The notes beneath the pieces are model-generated. The model was not told where the DNA came from. It searched no databases and saw nothing but the letters and a program-made list of their open reading frames with translations. From assembly GCA_017437745.1 (NCBI GenBank), contig JAFRYI010000003.1:90634-154633 (forward strand): DNA of 64,000 nucleotides, in the 5' to 3' direction. Shown in pieces: positions 25,843 to 35,760 of this stretch. Each line of letters opens with the position of its first letter. Positions within the stretch are counted from its first letter, which is position 1. The position numbers were made by a program, and so were the translations under genes. Origin of the DNA: Bacillota bacterium. GTDB lineage: Bacteria > Bacillota > Clostridia > Peptostreptococcales > Anaerovoracaceae.

Positions 25843-27132
25843 ATGTTTTGCATCTATTGCGGCGCCGAGATGAAGGACGACGCCAAGTACTGCCCCAACT
25901 GCGGCGCAAAGGTAGCGGAAGATCTGGGCGGAGCGCCCAAGGCCGGAAAGGCCGGAAGGATATCGTTCGGAGACGTCAAGGAGAAAGTAAACCTTCCGGA
26001 TCCGTCGGCGGTATTGGCGAAGGTAAAGAACGCGGTCCCCGCGGGGGAGACGCTCGTCAGCGCCGGTCCGTTCAGCACCATGGATAAGGTGGCGCTGGGC
26101 GCCGCGGTGCTGTCCGTCATATTCGCCATTTGCTCCATAAAGGTCTACATGACCTGGCTGACGCTGATAGCGGCCATAGGTCTGGCGCTGCTGTGCTTCG
26201 TCAGGCAGCGTTTCGATTCCATGCCGATGGCCGTGCCGGTGTCGCTGTTCGCGCTGACGGTACTGATCAGTTCGGTAAGGGTGTTCCGGTATCTAAAGTA
26301 TTATAAGTTCCTGGCAGCGGCGCTGGTGATACTGCCGCTCATCTTCTCGATAGGCGCGGCGATAGTATACTGGATGATGGTCATCAAAGGCGACAGCAGA
26401 AATCTCGTCGTTGCGGAGGTGGTACTGCTTGCCGGCTACGCGCTGCTTAGCATCACTTCGGTCCTGACCGGAGGCGCAGGCACGTTCAGACTTGTGGCAA
26501 GCAGGCTTACGGCCATCCTGTTCGCGATAGCCTACATCATGAGGATACTGGAGACCAGCAGCGTGTTCGCTCCCATGGGCGCGGACGGCGGAACATGGGA
26601 CGGCGGCGACTACGTGCATTACGACCACCCGTATCAGAAACTTGGCGGATACCTTGCGTTCACTGTCTACGGAGGCATAGTGGTAAGCGTGCTCGCCATC
26701 ATCGGGATGATAGTAACGATGATCCCCATCTTCAAGGCTCTGAAATACCTCAGCAGATACGGAAACATGTCGTTCCTGTACATAATCGCGATAATACTCA
26801 TCCTGTTCGCCATAGTGCTCTACGGACTGATCATCAAGCTGATGATCATGATAAAGAACAAGAACCAGAAGTTCCTGTGGTTCTATCACAAGGTCGTCAT
26901 CGCCGAGACGCTGGTAACGTTCGTGCTTCAGTGGATCACGAGCGGGTTCGGCCAGGGTCTTGTATATCTGATCTTCTACGCGCTGATGTTCTTCCTGTAC
27001 ACGCTGTACTTCGTGAAGTCCGTTCGCGTAAGGACCTACATGCAGAGCGACGAGTATCTGAGGATAGATCCGCTTACCAGGAACGTACCGTCCCCGCGTC
27101 CCGCGGACATGGAACCGTTCATGGGTTCGTAA
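25843..27132 (+). CDS. Zinc-ribbon multi-pass membrane protein
   Basis: 429 residues. The first 23 residues form a zinc ribbon (CIYCG...YCPNCG), a linker of about 50 residues follows, then about nine or ten hydrophobic helices. Family not recognised beyond the zinc-ribbon plus membrane architecture, which is common in Clostridia and often linked to stress or envelope genes. It has its own AGGAG ribosome binding site and a terminator behind it. Confidence 0.7.
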   Translation: MFCIYCGAEMKDDAKYCPNCGAKVAEDLGGAPKAGKAGRISFGDVKEKVNLPDPSAVLAKVKNAVPAGETLVSAGPFSTMDKVALGAAVLSVIFAICSIKVYMTWLTLIAAIGLALLCFVRQRFDSMPMAVPVSLFALTVLISSVRVFRYLKYYKFLAAALVILPLIFSIGAAIVYWMMVIKGDSRNLVVAEVVLLAGYALLSITSVLTGGAGTFRLVASRLTAILFAIAYIMRILETSSVFAPMGADGGTWDGGDYVHYDHPYQKLGGYLAFTVYGGIVVSVLAIIGMIVTMIPIFKALKYLSRYGNMSFLYIIAIILILFAIVLYGLIIKLMIMIKNKNQKFLWFYHKVVIAETLVTFVLQWITSGFGQGLVYLIFYALMFFLYTLYFVKSVRVRTYMQSDEYLRIDPLTRNVPSPRPADMEPFMGS

Positions 27133-27152
27133 ACAAACAGTTCGCATAATAA

Positions 27153-27188
27153 GACCCGCTCCGTTTGGGGCGGGTCGTTTTGTTTTTT
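27153..27188 (+). terminator. Terminator after the zinc-ribbon membrane protein
   Basis: A GACCCGCTCC / GGGGCGGGTC stem with a GTTT loop, then GTTTTGTTTTTT. It lies between convergent genes and may also stop the alr transcript. Confidence 0.85.
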
Positions 27189-27225
27189 GATGCTGCGCGT
27201 TTCCTCCGCGGGTCCGTGAAACGCT

Positions 27226-28353
27226 TTATCGTTCGTAAGTGTATATCCTCGGAACGCGCTTGCTGATGCCCGTAACTACCTCGTCCACGTTCAGATCCAG
27301 CATGTCCGCCATGTCCAGGATCCCGAACCGTTCGCCGAGCAGCTCCACGCGGTCTCCGGCTTTTATTTCCGGTACGCCGGAAGCGTCGACCATGAACTGG
27401 TCCATGCATACGCGGCCGATTATCGGGGCTTTGCATCCGTTTATGTATACGCATCCTTTGTTGGAGAGGTGCCTTCTGTATCCGTCCGCGAATCCAACCG
27501 GGACGGTCGCTATCACCATGTCCTTATCCGTTGTAAACGTTGCGCCGTAGCCTACCGAAGTGCCGGCGGGCACGGTCTTTACGTGTGCGGCGTAGGTCTC
27601 CCAGGTCATTACTTCCTTAAAGTCCATGCTGCGCCACAGGCTGTTGTCCACGGGGTTGAGTCCGTACAGGATGTCGCCGGGGCGTATCGCGTCCAGATGT
27701 GTCTTCGGATGCAGAAGGGTGGCGGGGCTGTTCGCGGTATGGAGCAACGGAATGTTTACTCCGCGCTTCCTTATAAGCTCCGCGGTATCCAGGAAGAGCT
27801 TAAGCTGCCTGTCCATGGAAGGGCTGGGGTCCTCGTCAGCGCAGGCGAAGTGAGTGAACATGCCGTGTATCTTAAGACCGGGCAGCGATGCTATCCTGCA
27901 AGCGGCGTCCGCGGCTTCTTCGCCGGCGGGAAAGCCGATGCGGCTCATGCCCGTATCTACTTTTATGCTTACGCTCAGAGTCTCTGCGCGTTCGGCTGCC
28001 ATGCTGCTGAGTTCTTCCGCGGTCTTTAGGCTGAAAACGGCCGGGATCAGCCTGTGTTCGAACAGTTTTTCGTACTGCCACGGGCATGTGTCGCCCAGTA
28101 TAATGATCTCTTCGTCTTCAGCTCCTGCGGCCCTTAGGTCGCGGCCTTCTTCCCAGATCGCGACGGCGTACTTTTTTATTCCGAAGTCTTTAAAAACAGG
28201 GTAGACTCCGGCTATTCCGCAGCCGTAGGCGTCACCCTTAAGCACGGCTATGATCTCCGCGCCGTTCGCGGCGTATTTGTCCCTTGTCAGCTCCAGATTG
28301 TGCTTCAGCCTGTCCAGATGGACCACTGCTGCCGTGCGCGTCTTAATGTCCAA
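27226..28353 (-). CDS. alr: Alanine racemase
   Basis: 375 residues from a TTG start at 28353, eight bases after GGGAG; a longer open reading would run back into pyrB. The PLP lysine is in AVLKGDAYGCG and the catalytic tyrosine in TSVGYGATF, with the C-terminal VCMDQFMVD block. It makes D-alanine for peptidoglycan. It sits 20 bases behind pyrB, so it is probably the last gene of the pyrimidine operon, an unusual coupling of cell-wall and nucleotide supply. Confidence 0.93.
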   Translation of the reverse strand: MDIKTRTAAVVHLDRLKHNLELTRDKYAANGAEIIAVLKGDAYGCGIAGVYPVFKDFGIKKYAVAIWEEGRDLRAAGAEDEEIIILGDTCPWQYEKLFEHRLIPAVFSLKTAEELSSMAAERAETLSVSIKVDTGMSRIGFPAGEEAADAACRIASLPGLKIHGMFTHFACADEDPSPSMDRQLKLFLDTAELIRKRGVNIPLLHTANSPATLLHPKTHLDAIRPGDILYGLNPVDNSLWRSMDFKEVMTWETYAAHVKTVPAGTSVGYGATFTTDKDMVIATVPVGFADGYRRHLSNKGCVYINGCKAPIIGRVCMDQFMVDASGVPEIKAGDRVELLGERFGILDMADMLDLNVDEVVTGISKRVPRIYTYER

Positions 28354-28373
28354 ATCCTTTTCTCCCTTATGTT

Positions 28374-29486
28374 TCAGAGCACGGGCGCTGCTTGTCCGGC
28401 GTCTTTTACGGGCTGGTCGCAGTAAGCGCAGCGTACCGTACCGTGCCTGTCGGTGTAGAACTCCTTGCGGATGCCGCGTTCGTGGGTGCACACGCATCTG
28501 CTGTTGGTGCAGGAAAGAGTATCTTCCCTGAACAGTTTTTCTCCTTCCGGCGACATGTCCGTGTTGTCCGGGTGTTCCTTGCCGGCCAGAAGCTTAAGTA
28601 TCAGCGCCTTGCGCATTATCTTTCCGTTGAACGCCTGAGTGAAGTACACGGCGCGCGGGTCGTCGTCGAAGTCCGTGCTTATCTCGTCCACGCGGGGCAG
28701 GGGATGCAGGACTATGCAGTCCCTGGAAGCGCCTTTCATGCGGTTTGCGTCCAGGATGTATCTTCCGGCGAGCTTTTCGTACTGCGCGGGATCGTCGAAG
28801 CGCTCCCTCTGGATGCGTGTCATGTATAGCATGTCGATCTCGGGTATGGCTTCGTCCAGACTGTCCGTCTGCACGAAAGGAATGCCGAGCTCCTGCAGTT
28901 TTTCCGTGTAGTAGGGCGGCACCATCAGTTCCTTGGGCGATATCAGCACGAAACTGTTGCCCTCGTAGCGGGACATGGCGTCTATCAGCGAATGCACGGT
29001 CCTTCCGTAGAGCAGGTCTCCGCATATGCCTATGCGAAGTCCGCCCAGCTTGCCTTTCTCTCTGTATACGGTAAGCAGGTCCGCGAGCGTCTGGGTCGGG
29101 TGGTAGTGGCCTCCGTCCCCGGCGTTGATGATCGGGATGGCGGAGCTGTTCGCCATCGCGCGGGCGGATCCGGCAAGCGGGTGCCTTACGGCTATTATGT
29201 CCGCGTAGCAGCTGACGGTCCTTGCCGTGTCTGCCAGGGTCTCGCCCTTGGTAACGGACGAGCCTCCGGAACCGGTAACGCTTATTACTCTGCCTCCCAG
29301 CTCCAGCATCGCTGCCTCGAAGGACAGGCGCGTTCTTGTGGACGGCTCGAAGAACAGCGTCGCGAGCTTTCTTCCTTCGCAGCTGTGGTTGTACGCCCAG
29401 GGGTCGGAGATTATGAACACGGCCTTGTCGATCAGGGCCTGCAGTTCCTCCGTGGAATAGTCGGTGATGTTCAGAAGATGTTTCAT
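28374..29486 (-). CDS. pyrB: Aspartate carbamoyltransferase with fused PyrI-like zinc tail
   Basis: 370 residues, about 60 more than a plain catalytic chain. Carbamoyl-phosphate motif STRTR (49-53), HPLPR in the aspartate domain. The extra C-terminus carries Cys326-x4-Cys331 and Cys353-x2-Cys356, the same pattern as the zinc domain of the regulatory chain PyrI, but the PyrI nucleotide-binding half is missing. Allosteric control by CTP/ATP is therefore not predicted; the tail may still form inter-chain contacts. The start overlaps the pyrE stop by four bases (ATGA). Confidence 0.92.
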   Translation of the reverse strand: MKHLLNITDYSTEELQALIDKAVFIISDPWAYNHSCEGRKLATLFFEPSTRTRLSFEAAMLELGGRVISVTGSGGSSVTKGETLADTARTVSCYADIIAVRHPLAGSARAMANSSAIPIINAGDGGHYHPTQTLADLLTVYREKGKLGGLRIGICGDLLYGRTVHSLIDAMSRYEGNSFVLISPKELMVPPYYTEKLQELGIPFVQTDSLDEAIPEIDMLYMTRIQRERFDDPAQYEKLAGRYILDANRMKGASRDCIVLHPLPRVDEISTDFDDDPRAVYFTQAFNGKIMRKALILKLLAGKEHPDNTDMSPEGEKLFREDTLSCTNSRCVCTHERGIRKEFYTDRHGTVRCAYCDQPVKDAGQAAPVL

Positions 29487-30121
29487 TTCTTTATCCAGCT
29501 TTCGTCCGAGGGGTCGTTGCGGAAGGCGATCAGCCTTGCTACGTCCGACTCCGCGATGTATCCTTCAGCCGCGGCTTCCGCGGCGATCTCGTCGAAGTTC
29601 GTCAGCGATACGTTCTTTACGTCCGCGGCGGCCAGCCTTTCCAGGCCTTTCTTCATGCCGTAGGTGAATATGGAGACCACGCCCAGCACGTCCGCGCCTG
29701 CTTCGCGCAGTACGTTCACCACTTCTATTACGCTTCCGCCGGTGGAGATCAGATCCTCCACCACCACGACCTTTTGGCCTGGCTCCAGACGTCCTTCTAT
29801 CTGGTTCTGCCTGCCGTGGTCCTTGGCGCCGGAGCGCACGTAGCCCATCGGAAGTCCCATGATGTGTCCGCATATCGCAGCGTGGGCTATGCCCGCGGTG
29901 GATGTTCCCATCAGCACCTCCGCGTCCGGGTAGTTCTCTTTTATAAGCCTCACCAGGCCGTTCTCGACGTCCGTTCGTACGGCAGGGGCCGTAAGGGTAA
30001 GGCGGTTGTCGCAGTATACCGGGCTCTTGATCCCGCTGGCCCAGGTGAAGGGCTCGTCCGGGCGGAAGAATACCGCTTTAATGCTTAGAAGGTCTTTGGC
30101 TATAAGCTTGCTGAGTTCCAT
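29483..30121 (-). CDS. pyrE: Orotate phosphoribosyltransferase
   Basis: 212 residues. The PRPP-binding loop is VVVVEDLISTGGSVIEVV and the GxxTAGIAHA block is present. It joins orotate to PRPP to give OMP. Lies between pyrF (47-base gap) and pyrB (four-base overlap). Confidence 0.93.
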   Translation of the reverse strand: MELSKLIAKDLLSIKAVFFRPDEPFTWASGIKSPVYCDNRLTLTAPAVRTDVENGLVRLIKENYPDAEVLMGTSTAGIAHAAICGHIMGLPMGYVRSGAKDHGRQNQIEGRLEPGQKVVVVEDLISTGGSVIEVVNVLREAGADVLGVVSIFTYGMKKGLERLAAADVKNVSLTNFDEIAAEAAAEGYIAESDVARLIAFRNDPSDESWIKK

Positions 30122-30168
30122 GTTCTGCTCCTTTATTGAAAATCGGCGATTTGAGCGCCGTTTAACGT

Positions 30169-30867
30169 TCAGCCGATAAATTCATCGACACACCTGTTAT
30201 AGGCCGCCACAGGGTCGTCTGAGCGCGTTACAGGGCGTCCTACGACTATGTAGTCGGATCCGATGAGCCTCGCGGACTTGGGTGACATTATCCGCTTCTG
30301 GTCTCCGGCGTAGTCGTCCTCGAAACGTATGCCCGGAGTGACCGTCAGGAATTCCGGCCCGCACGCGACGTGCACCGCCGCGGCTTCCATGGGGGAGCAC
30401 ACGACTCCGTCCAGACCTGCCGCCTTTGCGGTCTTGGCGTAATGCATGACCACGGTCTTCATGGGCTTATCTATCAGCAGGTCCCGCTCCATGGCTTCCT
30501 GGTCCGTGGACGTCAGCTGGGTGACCGCTATCAGAAGGGGCCTTGTTCCGTCCGGCCTGGTAAGGCCTTCCAGAGCCGCCTTCATCATCGCCGTAGTCCC
30601 GGCCGCGTGAACGTTTACTATGTCCACGTCCAGATCCCGGAGCACGGCCATGGTGCTCTTTACGGTATTCGGTATGTCGTGGAGCTTAAGGTCCAGGAAG
30701 ATCTTGTGGCCTCTGGCCTTTATGTCTCTTACGATCTGCGGTCCTTCGGCGTAGAAGAGCTCCATGCCTATCTTAACGAATGGCTTGCGTCCCCTGAACT
30801 TGTCCAGGAACTCCAGTGTTGCTTCCCTGGAGGGAAAATCGCAGGCTACGATAACGTCTTTACCCAT
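30169..30867 (-). CDS. pyrF: Orotidine 5'-phosphate decarboxylase
   Basis: 232 residues, TIM barrel of the short bacterial type. The catalytic Asp-Lys-x-x-Asp motif is in FLDLKLHDIPNT. Its product is UMP. A GGAAG-type ribosome binding site precedes ATG 30867. Confidence 0.94.
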   Translation of the reverse strand: MGKDVIVACDFPSREATLEFLDKFRGRKPFVKIGMELFYAEGPQIVRDIKARGHKIFLDLKLHDIPNTVKSTMAVLRDLDVDIVNVHAAGTTAMMKAALEGLTRPDGTRPLLIAVTQLTSTDQEAMERDLLIDKPMKTVVMHYAKTAKAAGLDGVVCSPMEAAAVHVACGPEFLTVTPGIRFEDDYAGDQKRIMSPKSARLIGSDYIVVGRPVTRSDDPVAAYNRCVDEFIG

Positions 30868-30902
30868 GGTCGTTCATGCTTCCTTTCAGTGTTTTATGTG
30901 TA

Positions 30903-31814
30903 TCAGCACGCTGTGCCGATGATCTCTCTTAGGCTGCTTATCCCGAGCTTTTCCATCTCGGAGGGCAGGGCCTCTATTATCTTCCTGCAGGCGTAGGGGT
31001 CGACCAGATTGGCCGCGCCTACCTCCACCGCGCAGGCTCCGGCCATCATCATTTCGATGACGTCCTTTGCCGCGCTTACGCCTCCCATTCCTACGACCGG
31101 TATATCAACGGCCTTGGCGACCTGCCAGACCATGCGCAGAGCTACCGGAAATACAGCCGGACCGGACAGTCCGCCGGTCGTATTCGCGAGCAGGGGACGG
31201 CGCGTCTTAAGATCTATACGCATGCCAAGCAGGGTGTTTATAAGGCTTATCCCGTCCGCTCCCGCGTCTTCGCAGGCTTTCGCCACGGAAACGATGTCGG
31301 TCACGTTGGGCGTCAGCTTCATTATAACAGGCTTGGTCGTAACTTTCTTCACCGCAGCCGTAACTTCCGCGGCTGCCTTCGGGTCCGTACCGAAGCTCAT
31401 GCCGCCGCCGTGGACGTTGGGGCAGCTGATGTTTACTTCCAGCCAGCCCACCTGAGGCTCTTCATCCAGTTTTCCGCAGGTATAAACGTAGTCCTCGACG
31501 GAAAAGCCGCTTACGTTCGCCATGACGGGCTTATGAAAGACTTTTGCGAGGGCGGGAAGCTCCTCGGATATGACCTTATCCACGCCCGGATTCTGAAGCC
31601 CGACGGCGTTCAGCATTCCTGATGACGTCTCCGCAATGCGCGGCGTAGGATTGCCGAAGCGCGGGTCCTTTGTGGTCCCCTTAAAGGAGAAGGTCCCCAG
31701 TATGTTTATGTCGTAAAGATCCGCGAATTCCCGGCCGTATCCGAACGTTCCGGAAGCGGGGATGACGGGGTTGTCCAGTTCTATGCCGCAGAGCGTCGTG
31801 CGAAGATCTACCAT
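30903..31814 (-). CDS. pyrD: Dihydroorotate dehydrogenase B (NAD+), catalytic subunit
   Basis: 303 residues from ATG 31814, seven bases after GGGAGG; a longer in-frame start lies inside pyrK. FMN-barrel blocks NPVIPASGTFGYG, NVSGFSVEDYV and VEVNISCPNVHGGG identify the PyrDB class, which passes electrons to PyrK. It overlaps the pyrK stop by seven bases, consistent with a tight complex. Confidence 0.94.
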   Translation of the reverse strand: MVDLRTTLCGIELDNPVIPASGTFGYGREFADLYDINILGTFSFKGTTKDPRFGNPTPRIAETSSGMLNAVGLQNPGVDKVISEELPALAKVFHKPVMANVSGFSVEDYVYTCGKLDEEPQVGWLEVNISCPNVHGGGMSFGTDPKAAAEVTAAVKKVTTKPVIMKLTPNVTDIVSVAKACEDAGADGISLINTLLGMRIDLKTRRPLLANTTGGLSGPAVFPVALRMVWQVAKAVDIPVVGMGGVSAAKDVIEMMMAGACAVEVGAANLVDPYACRKIIEALPSEMEKLGISSLREIIGTAC

Positions 31815-32533
31815 GGCAGTTCCTCCCTGTCGAATACCGGACCGTCCTTGCAGACGCGCTTGTAACCGTCCTTCGTCTTTATGCTGCATCCCATGCAGGC
31901 TCCGAAGCCGCAGCCCATGCGTTCCTCCAGCGACAGCTGTCCCGGCAGAGGAAGCGCGTGCACAGCCTTAAGCATTGGGCCAGGACCGCAGGCGAAGTAC
32001 TGCGAAAAGCGTTTATTTACAGCGTTGGTTACATAACCTTTTATTCCGTAACTGCCGTCGACCGTAGCTACAGTAACTTCGCAGCCGAGCGCCCGGAACT
32101 CATCAGCGTAGAACATCTCGTCCGCTGTGTTGAATCCAAGTACGACGGACGGCGTTTTGCCGCTCTTGATCAGTTCCTTGGCCAGCCAGTAGAGCGGGGG
32201 AATGCCTATTCCGCCTCCTATCAGCACCGGATCGTCTCCGGCCTTGCTCAGGTCGAAGCCGTTGCCAAGGCCCGTAAGCACATCCAGCTCCGTTCCCGGC
32301 TCCATCCGCGTCATCTCCGCCGTGCCTTCGCCCAGCACCTTGTAGATGAGGGTAAGGCGGCCCGGCTCGCAGTCGCACACGGAGATAGGCCTGCGCAGAT
32401 AGCGTCCCGGCAGCCGGATGTCCACGAACTGCCCCGGTCTCGTTACCGCGGAAACATCGCCGCGCAGCACCATTTCGTAAGCGTTCGCCGCCAGTTCCTT
32501 ATTCTGTTCGATCGTTAGAGTTACTTGTTTCAT
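31808..32533 (-). CDS. pyrK: Dihydroorotate dehydrogenase B, electron-transfer subunit
   Basis: 241 residues from ATG 32533; a second in-frame ATG at 32581, one base after the carB stop, would add 16 residues, and neither has a strong ribosome binding site. FAD-binding region RPISVCDCEPGRLTLIYK, NAD region GGGIGIPPLYWLAKEL, and the C-terminal [2Fe-2S] cysteines C-x4-C-x2-C-x11-C (CGFGACMGC...VC). It carries electrons from PyrD to NAD+. Confidence 0.9.
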   Translation of the reverse strand: MKQVTLTIEQNKELAANAYEMVLRGDVSAVTRPGQFVDIRLPGRYLRRPISVCDCEPGRLTLIYKVLGEGTAEMTRMEPGTELDVLTGLGNGFDLSKAGDDPVLIGGGIGIPPLYWLAKELIKSGKTPSVVLGFNTADEMFYADEFRALGCEVTVATVDGSYGIKGYVTNAVNKRFSQYFACGPGPMLKAVHALPLPGQLSLEERMGCGFGACMGCSIKTKDGYKRVCKDGPVFDREELPW

Positions 32534-32582
32534 TTTGTTTTGTTTTGGGTCTGGACCCACATCCGGTAAAGCATGGAACATG

Positions 32583-35500
32583 CTATGCGTCTATCGTCGA
32601 TATCGTCAGCGTGGTCTCCTCCAGCACGTCCAGCAGCACGCGCACCGTATCCAGCGATGTGAATATCGTAGCGTTGTTCTCCGTTGCCGCCTGGCGTATC
32701 GTGTGGCCGTCGGATTCAGCGCGGGTGGCGCCCACTTCGCTGGTGTTTATGATGTACGCGATGTGTCCCTGGCGTATGGATTCGAGGATCTCGTCGCTGC
32801 CTTCGCTTATCTTCTTGAGCACTCTGGTGCGTATTCCGTTCTCCTTAAGGAACCTGGCAGTTCCTGCGGTGGCCTCTATGTTGAATCCAAGGTTGTAGAA
32901 CCTCTGGATCAGCGGCAGGGCCTCGTCGCGGTCCTTCTTGGCTACCGTCACGAATACGGTGCCGTAGTTCTTAAGCTTCAGTCCCGCTGCCTGCAGGGCC
33001 TTGTAGAGCGCGCGGTTCAGCTTGTCGTCGTAGCCTATGGCTTCGCCCGTGGACTTCATCTCCGGCGAAAGATAGGCGTCCAGACCCTTTATCTTGTTGA
33101 AGGAGAATACGGGCACCTTTACGTAGTAACGCTTCTTTTCCGGCGGATACAGGTCGAATATTCCCTGTTCCTTAAGGCTCTTGCCCAGGATGACTTCCGT
33201 GGCTATGTCCGCCAGGCTGTATCCCGTCGCCTTGGAGAGGAAGGGTACGGTCCTGGAGGATCTGGGGTTGACCTCTATGATGTGCACGTTGTCGTTCCTG
33301 TCCACGATGAACTGAATGTTGTACAGACCTATTATGCCAATGGCCGGTCCCAGTTTCTTGGCGTATCCGAGTATGGTCCCCTTTACTTTGTCCGAGATGG
33401 AGAAGGAGGGGTAGACACTTATGGAGTCTCCGGAGTGCACGCCGGTGCGTTCCACCAGTTCCATTATGCCTGGCACGAACACGTCGCGTCCGTCGCAGAC
33501 CGCGTCAACTTCCACTTCCTTGCCGAAGATGTACTTGTCCACCAGCACCGGTCTGTCCTTGTCTATCTCCACGGCGTTCTTAAGGTAGCGGCGCAGCTGC
33601 TCCTCGTCGGAGACTATCTGCATGGCGCGTCCTCCCAGAACGAAGCTGGGCCTTACGAGCACGGGGTATCCGACTTCCTCGGCTGCCTTGACGCCGTCCT
33701 CTATGTTGGTGACTGCGTGTCCCGGCGGCTGGGGGATGCCCAGATCGGCGAGCAGCTTTTCGAAGCTGTCGCGGTTCTCCGCTGCGTCTATGGCCGCGCA
33801 GTCCGTGCCTATTATCTTAACCCCGCGCTTCATAAGGGGCTCGGCAAGGTTTATGGCTGTCTGGCCGCCCAGGGACGCTATCACGCCTTCGGGCTTTTCG
33901 AAGTTGATGATGGCCATCACGTCTTCCGGAGTCAGGGGCTCGAAGTAGAGCTTGTCCGCGGTGGTGTAGTCCGTGGATACTGTCTCCGGGTTGTTGTTGA
34001 TTATTATGGCTTCGTAGCCGGCGCGCTTAATGGTCTGCACCGCGTGGACGGTGGAGTAGTCGAACTCCACGCCCTGGCCTATGCGTATGGGGCCCGCGCC
34101 CAGCACGATTATCTTCTTCTTGTCCGTGTGTATGGACTCGTTCTTTCCGGTGTAGGAGGAGTACAGGTATGCTATGTACTTGCCCGTGTGGAGGGTGTCC
34201 ACCATGCGGAACACGGGGACGACCTTCTCCTTGAGCCTGCGCTCGTAGACGCTTATCTCGTCCAGGTTCCAGAGCTTGGCTATGTACTGGTCGGAGAATC
34301 CCATCAGTTTGGCTTCCTTAAGGACCTTGGCGCTGTTGACGTTCGCCGCCAGTTTCTTCTCCATGTCTACGATCTTTCTGAAGCTCTCCAGGAAGAGGCG
34401 GGTGATCATGGTCACTTCGTGCAGCCTTTCCATGTCCGCGCCGCGGCGCAGCAGCTCGAATACCGCGAACACGGCGTCCGCGCGGAAGTCCGAGATGTAG
34501 GTCCAGAGCTCGTCATCCGTAAAGCTGTCGAACTTGGGCAGGTGGAAGTGGCAGGCGCCGATCTCCAGCGACCTTACGGACTTGAGGCAGCATTCCTCCA
34601 GGGTGCTTCCTATGCCCATCACTTCGCCGGTGGCCTTCATCTGGGTGCCCAGGGTGTTGGGCGCGTCCGTGAACTTGTCGAAGGCGAAGCGCGGGAACTT
34701 GGCCACTATGTAGTCCAGGCTCGGCTCTATCGCTGCCGTTCCGCCGGCTACCGGGATCTCTTCCAGGGACATGCCCATTGCTATCTTAGCGGTAACGCGG
34801 GCGATGGGGTAGCCGCTTGCCTTGGACGCGAGGGCGGAGGATCTGGATACGCGCGGGTTTACTTCTATCAGGAAGTACTCGCTGGTCTCCGGGTGCAGAG
34901 CGAACTGCACGTTGCAGCCGCCTTCTATCTTGAGCTCGCGGATTATCTTTATCGCGGAGTCGTTGAGCATCTTAAGGTCGTGGTCGTTGAGCGACAGTAT
35001 CGGAGCCACTACCATGGAGTCTCCGGTGTGAACGCCTACGGGGTCCACGTTCTCCATGCCGCATATCGTTATGGCATGGTCGTTGGTGTCCCTCATTACC
35101 TCGAATTCTATCTCCTTGTAGCCTTTGACGCTCTTTTCTATCAGTACCTGGTGCACCGGGGAGAGACGGAAGGCGTTGGTGCCGACTTCTACAAGTTCTT
35201 CCTCGTTGTACGCGAAGCCGCCGCCCGTACCGCCGAGGGTGAAGGCAGGCCTCAGGACTACGGGGTAGCCTATGCGCTTTGCCGCAGCCTTGGCTTCTTC
35301 AAGATCGTATGTGATCTCGGAGGGTATTACCGGCTCGCCTATGGACTGGCACATCTCCTTGAAGAGCTCGCGGTCCTCGGCGCGCTCTATGCTTTCCGCA
35401 GGGGTGCCAAGCAGCATGCATCCGCACTCGCGCAGTATGCCTTTCTTGTCCAGCTGCATGGCCAGGTTGAGTCCGGTCTGTCCACCTATTCCGGGGACGA

Positions 35501-35756
35501 TGGCATCCGGACGCTCCATGCGCAGGATCTTGGCTATGTACTCCAGAGTGAGCGGCTCCATGTAGACCTTGTCCGCTATCTGGGTGTCCGTCATTATTGT
35601 GGCGGGGTTGGAGTTACACAGTATCACCTGGTAGCCTTCCTCCTTAAGGGCAAGGCAGGCCTGGGTGCCCGCGTAGTCGAATTCCGCGGCCTGGCCGATG
35701 ACTATGGGTCCGGATCCGATGATCAGTACTTTCTTTACGTCTGTTCTCTTTGGCAT
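32583..35756 (-). CDS. carB: Carbamoyl-phosphate synthase large subunit
   Basis: 1057 residues with two homologous ATP-grasp halves and a C-terminal MGS-like domain. N-terminal VLIIGSGPIVIGQAAEFDYAG and the repeated IVLGAGPIRIGQGVEFDY mark the two halves. It makes carbamoyl phosphate for pyrimidines (and arginine). The matching glutaminase subunit carA is not next to it and not elsewhere in the window. Only four bases separate it from pyrC. Confidence 0.96.
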   Translation of the reverse strand: MPKRTDVKKVLIIGSGPIVIGQAAEFDYAGTQACLALKEEGYQVILCNSNPATIMTDTQIADKVYMEPLTLEYIAKILRMERPDAIVPGIGGQTGLNLAMQLDKKGILRECGCMLLGTPAESIERAEDRELFKEMCQSIGEPVIPSEITYDLEEAKAAAKRIGYPVVLRPAFTLGGTGGGFAYNEEELVEVGTNAFRLSPVHQVLIEKSVKGYKEIEFEVMRDTNDHAITICGMENVDPVGVHTGDSMVVAPILSLNDHDLKMLNDSAIKIIRELKIEGGCNVQFALHPETSEYFLIEVNPRVSRSSALASKASGYPIARVTAKIAMGMSLEEIPVAGGTAAIEPSLDYIVAKFPRFAFDKFTDAPNTLGTQMKATGEVMGIGSTLEECCLKSVRSLEIGACHFHLPKFDSFTDDELWTYISDFRADAVFAVFELLRRGADMERLHEVTMITRLFLESFRKIVDMEKKLAANVNSAKVLKEAKLMGFSDQYIAKLWNLDEISVYERRLKEKVVPVFRMVDTLHTGKYIAYLYSSYTGKNESIHTDKKKIIVLGAGPIRIGQGVEFDYSTVHAVQTIKRAGYEAIIINNNPETVSTDYTTADKLYFEPLTPEDVMAIINFEKPEGVIASLGGQTAINLAEPLMKRGVKIIGTDCAAIDAAENRDSFEKLLADLGIPQPPGHAVTNIEDGVKAAEEVGYPVLVRPSFVLGGRAMQIVSDEEQLRRYLKNAVEIDKDRPVLVDKYIFGKEVEVDAVCDGRDVFVPGIMELVERTGVHSGDSISVYPSFSISDKVKGTILGYAKKLGPAIGIIGLYNIQFIVDRNDNVHIIEVNPRSSRTVPFLSKATGYSLADIATEVILGKSLKEQGIFDLYPPEKKRYYVKVPVFSFNKIKGLDAYLSPEMKSTGEAIGYDDKLNRALYKALQAAGLKLKNYGTVFVTVAKKDRDEALPLIQRFYNLGFNIEATAGTARFLKENGIRTRVLKKISEGSDEILESIRQGHIAYIINTSEVGATRAESDGHTIRQAATENNATIFTSLDTVRVLLDVLEETTLTISTIDA

Positions 35757-35760
35757 TTCG

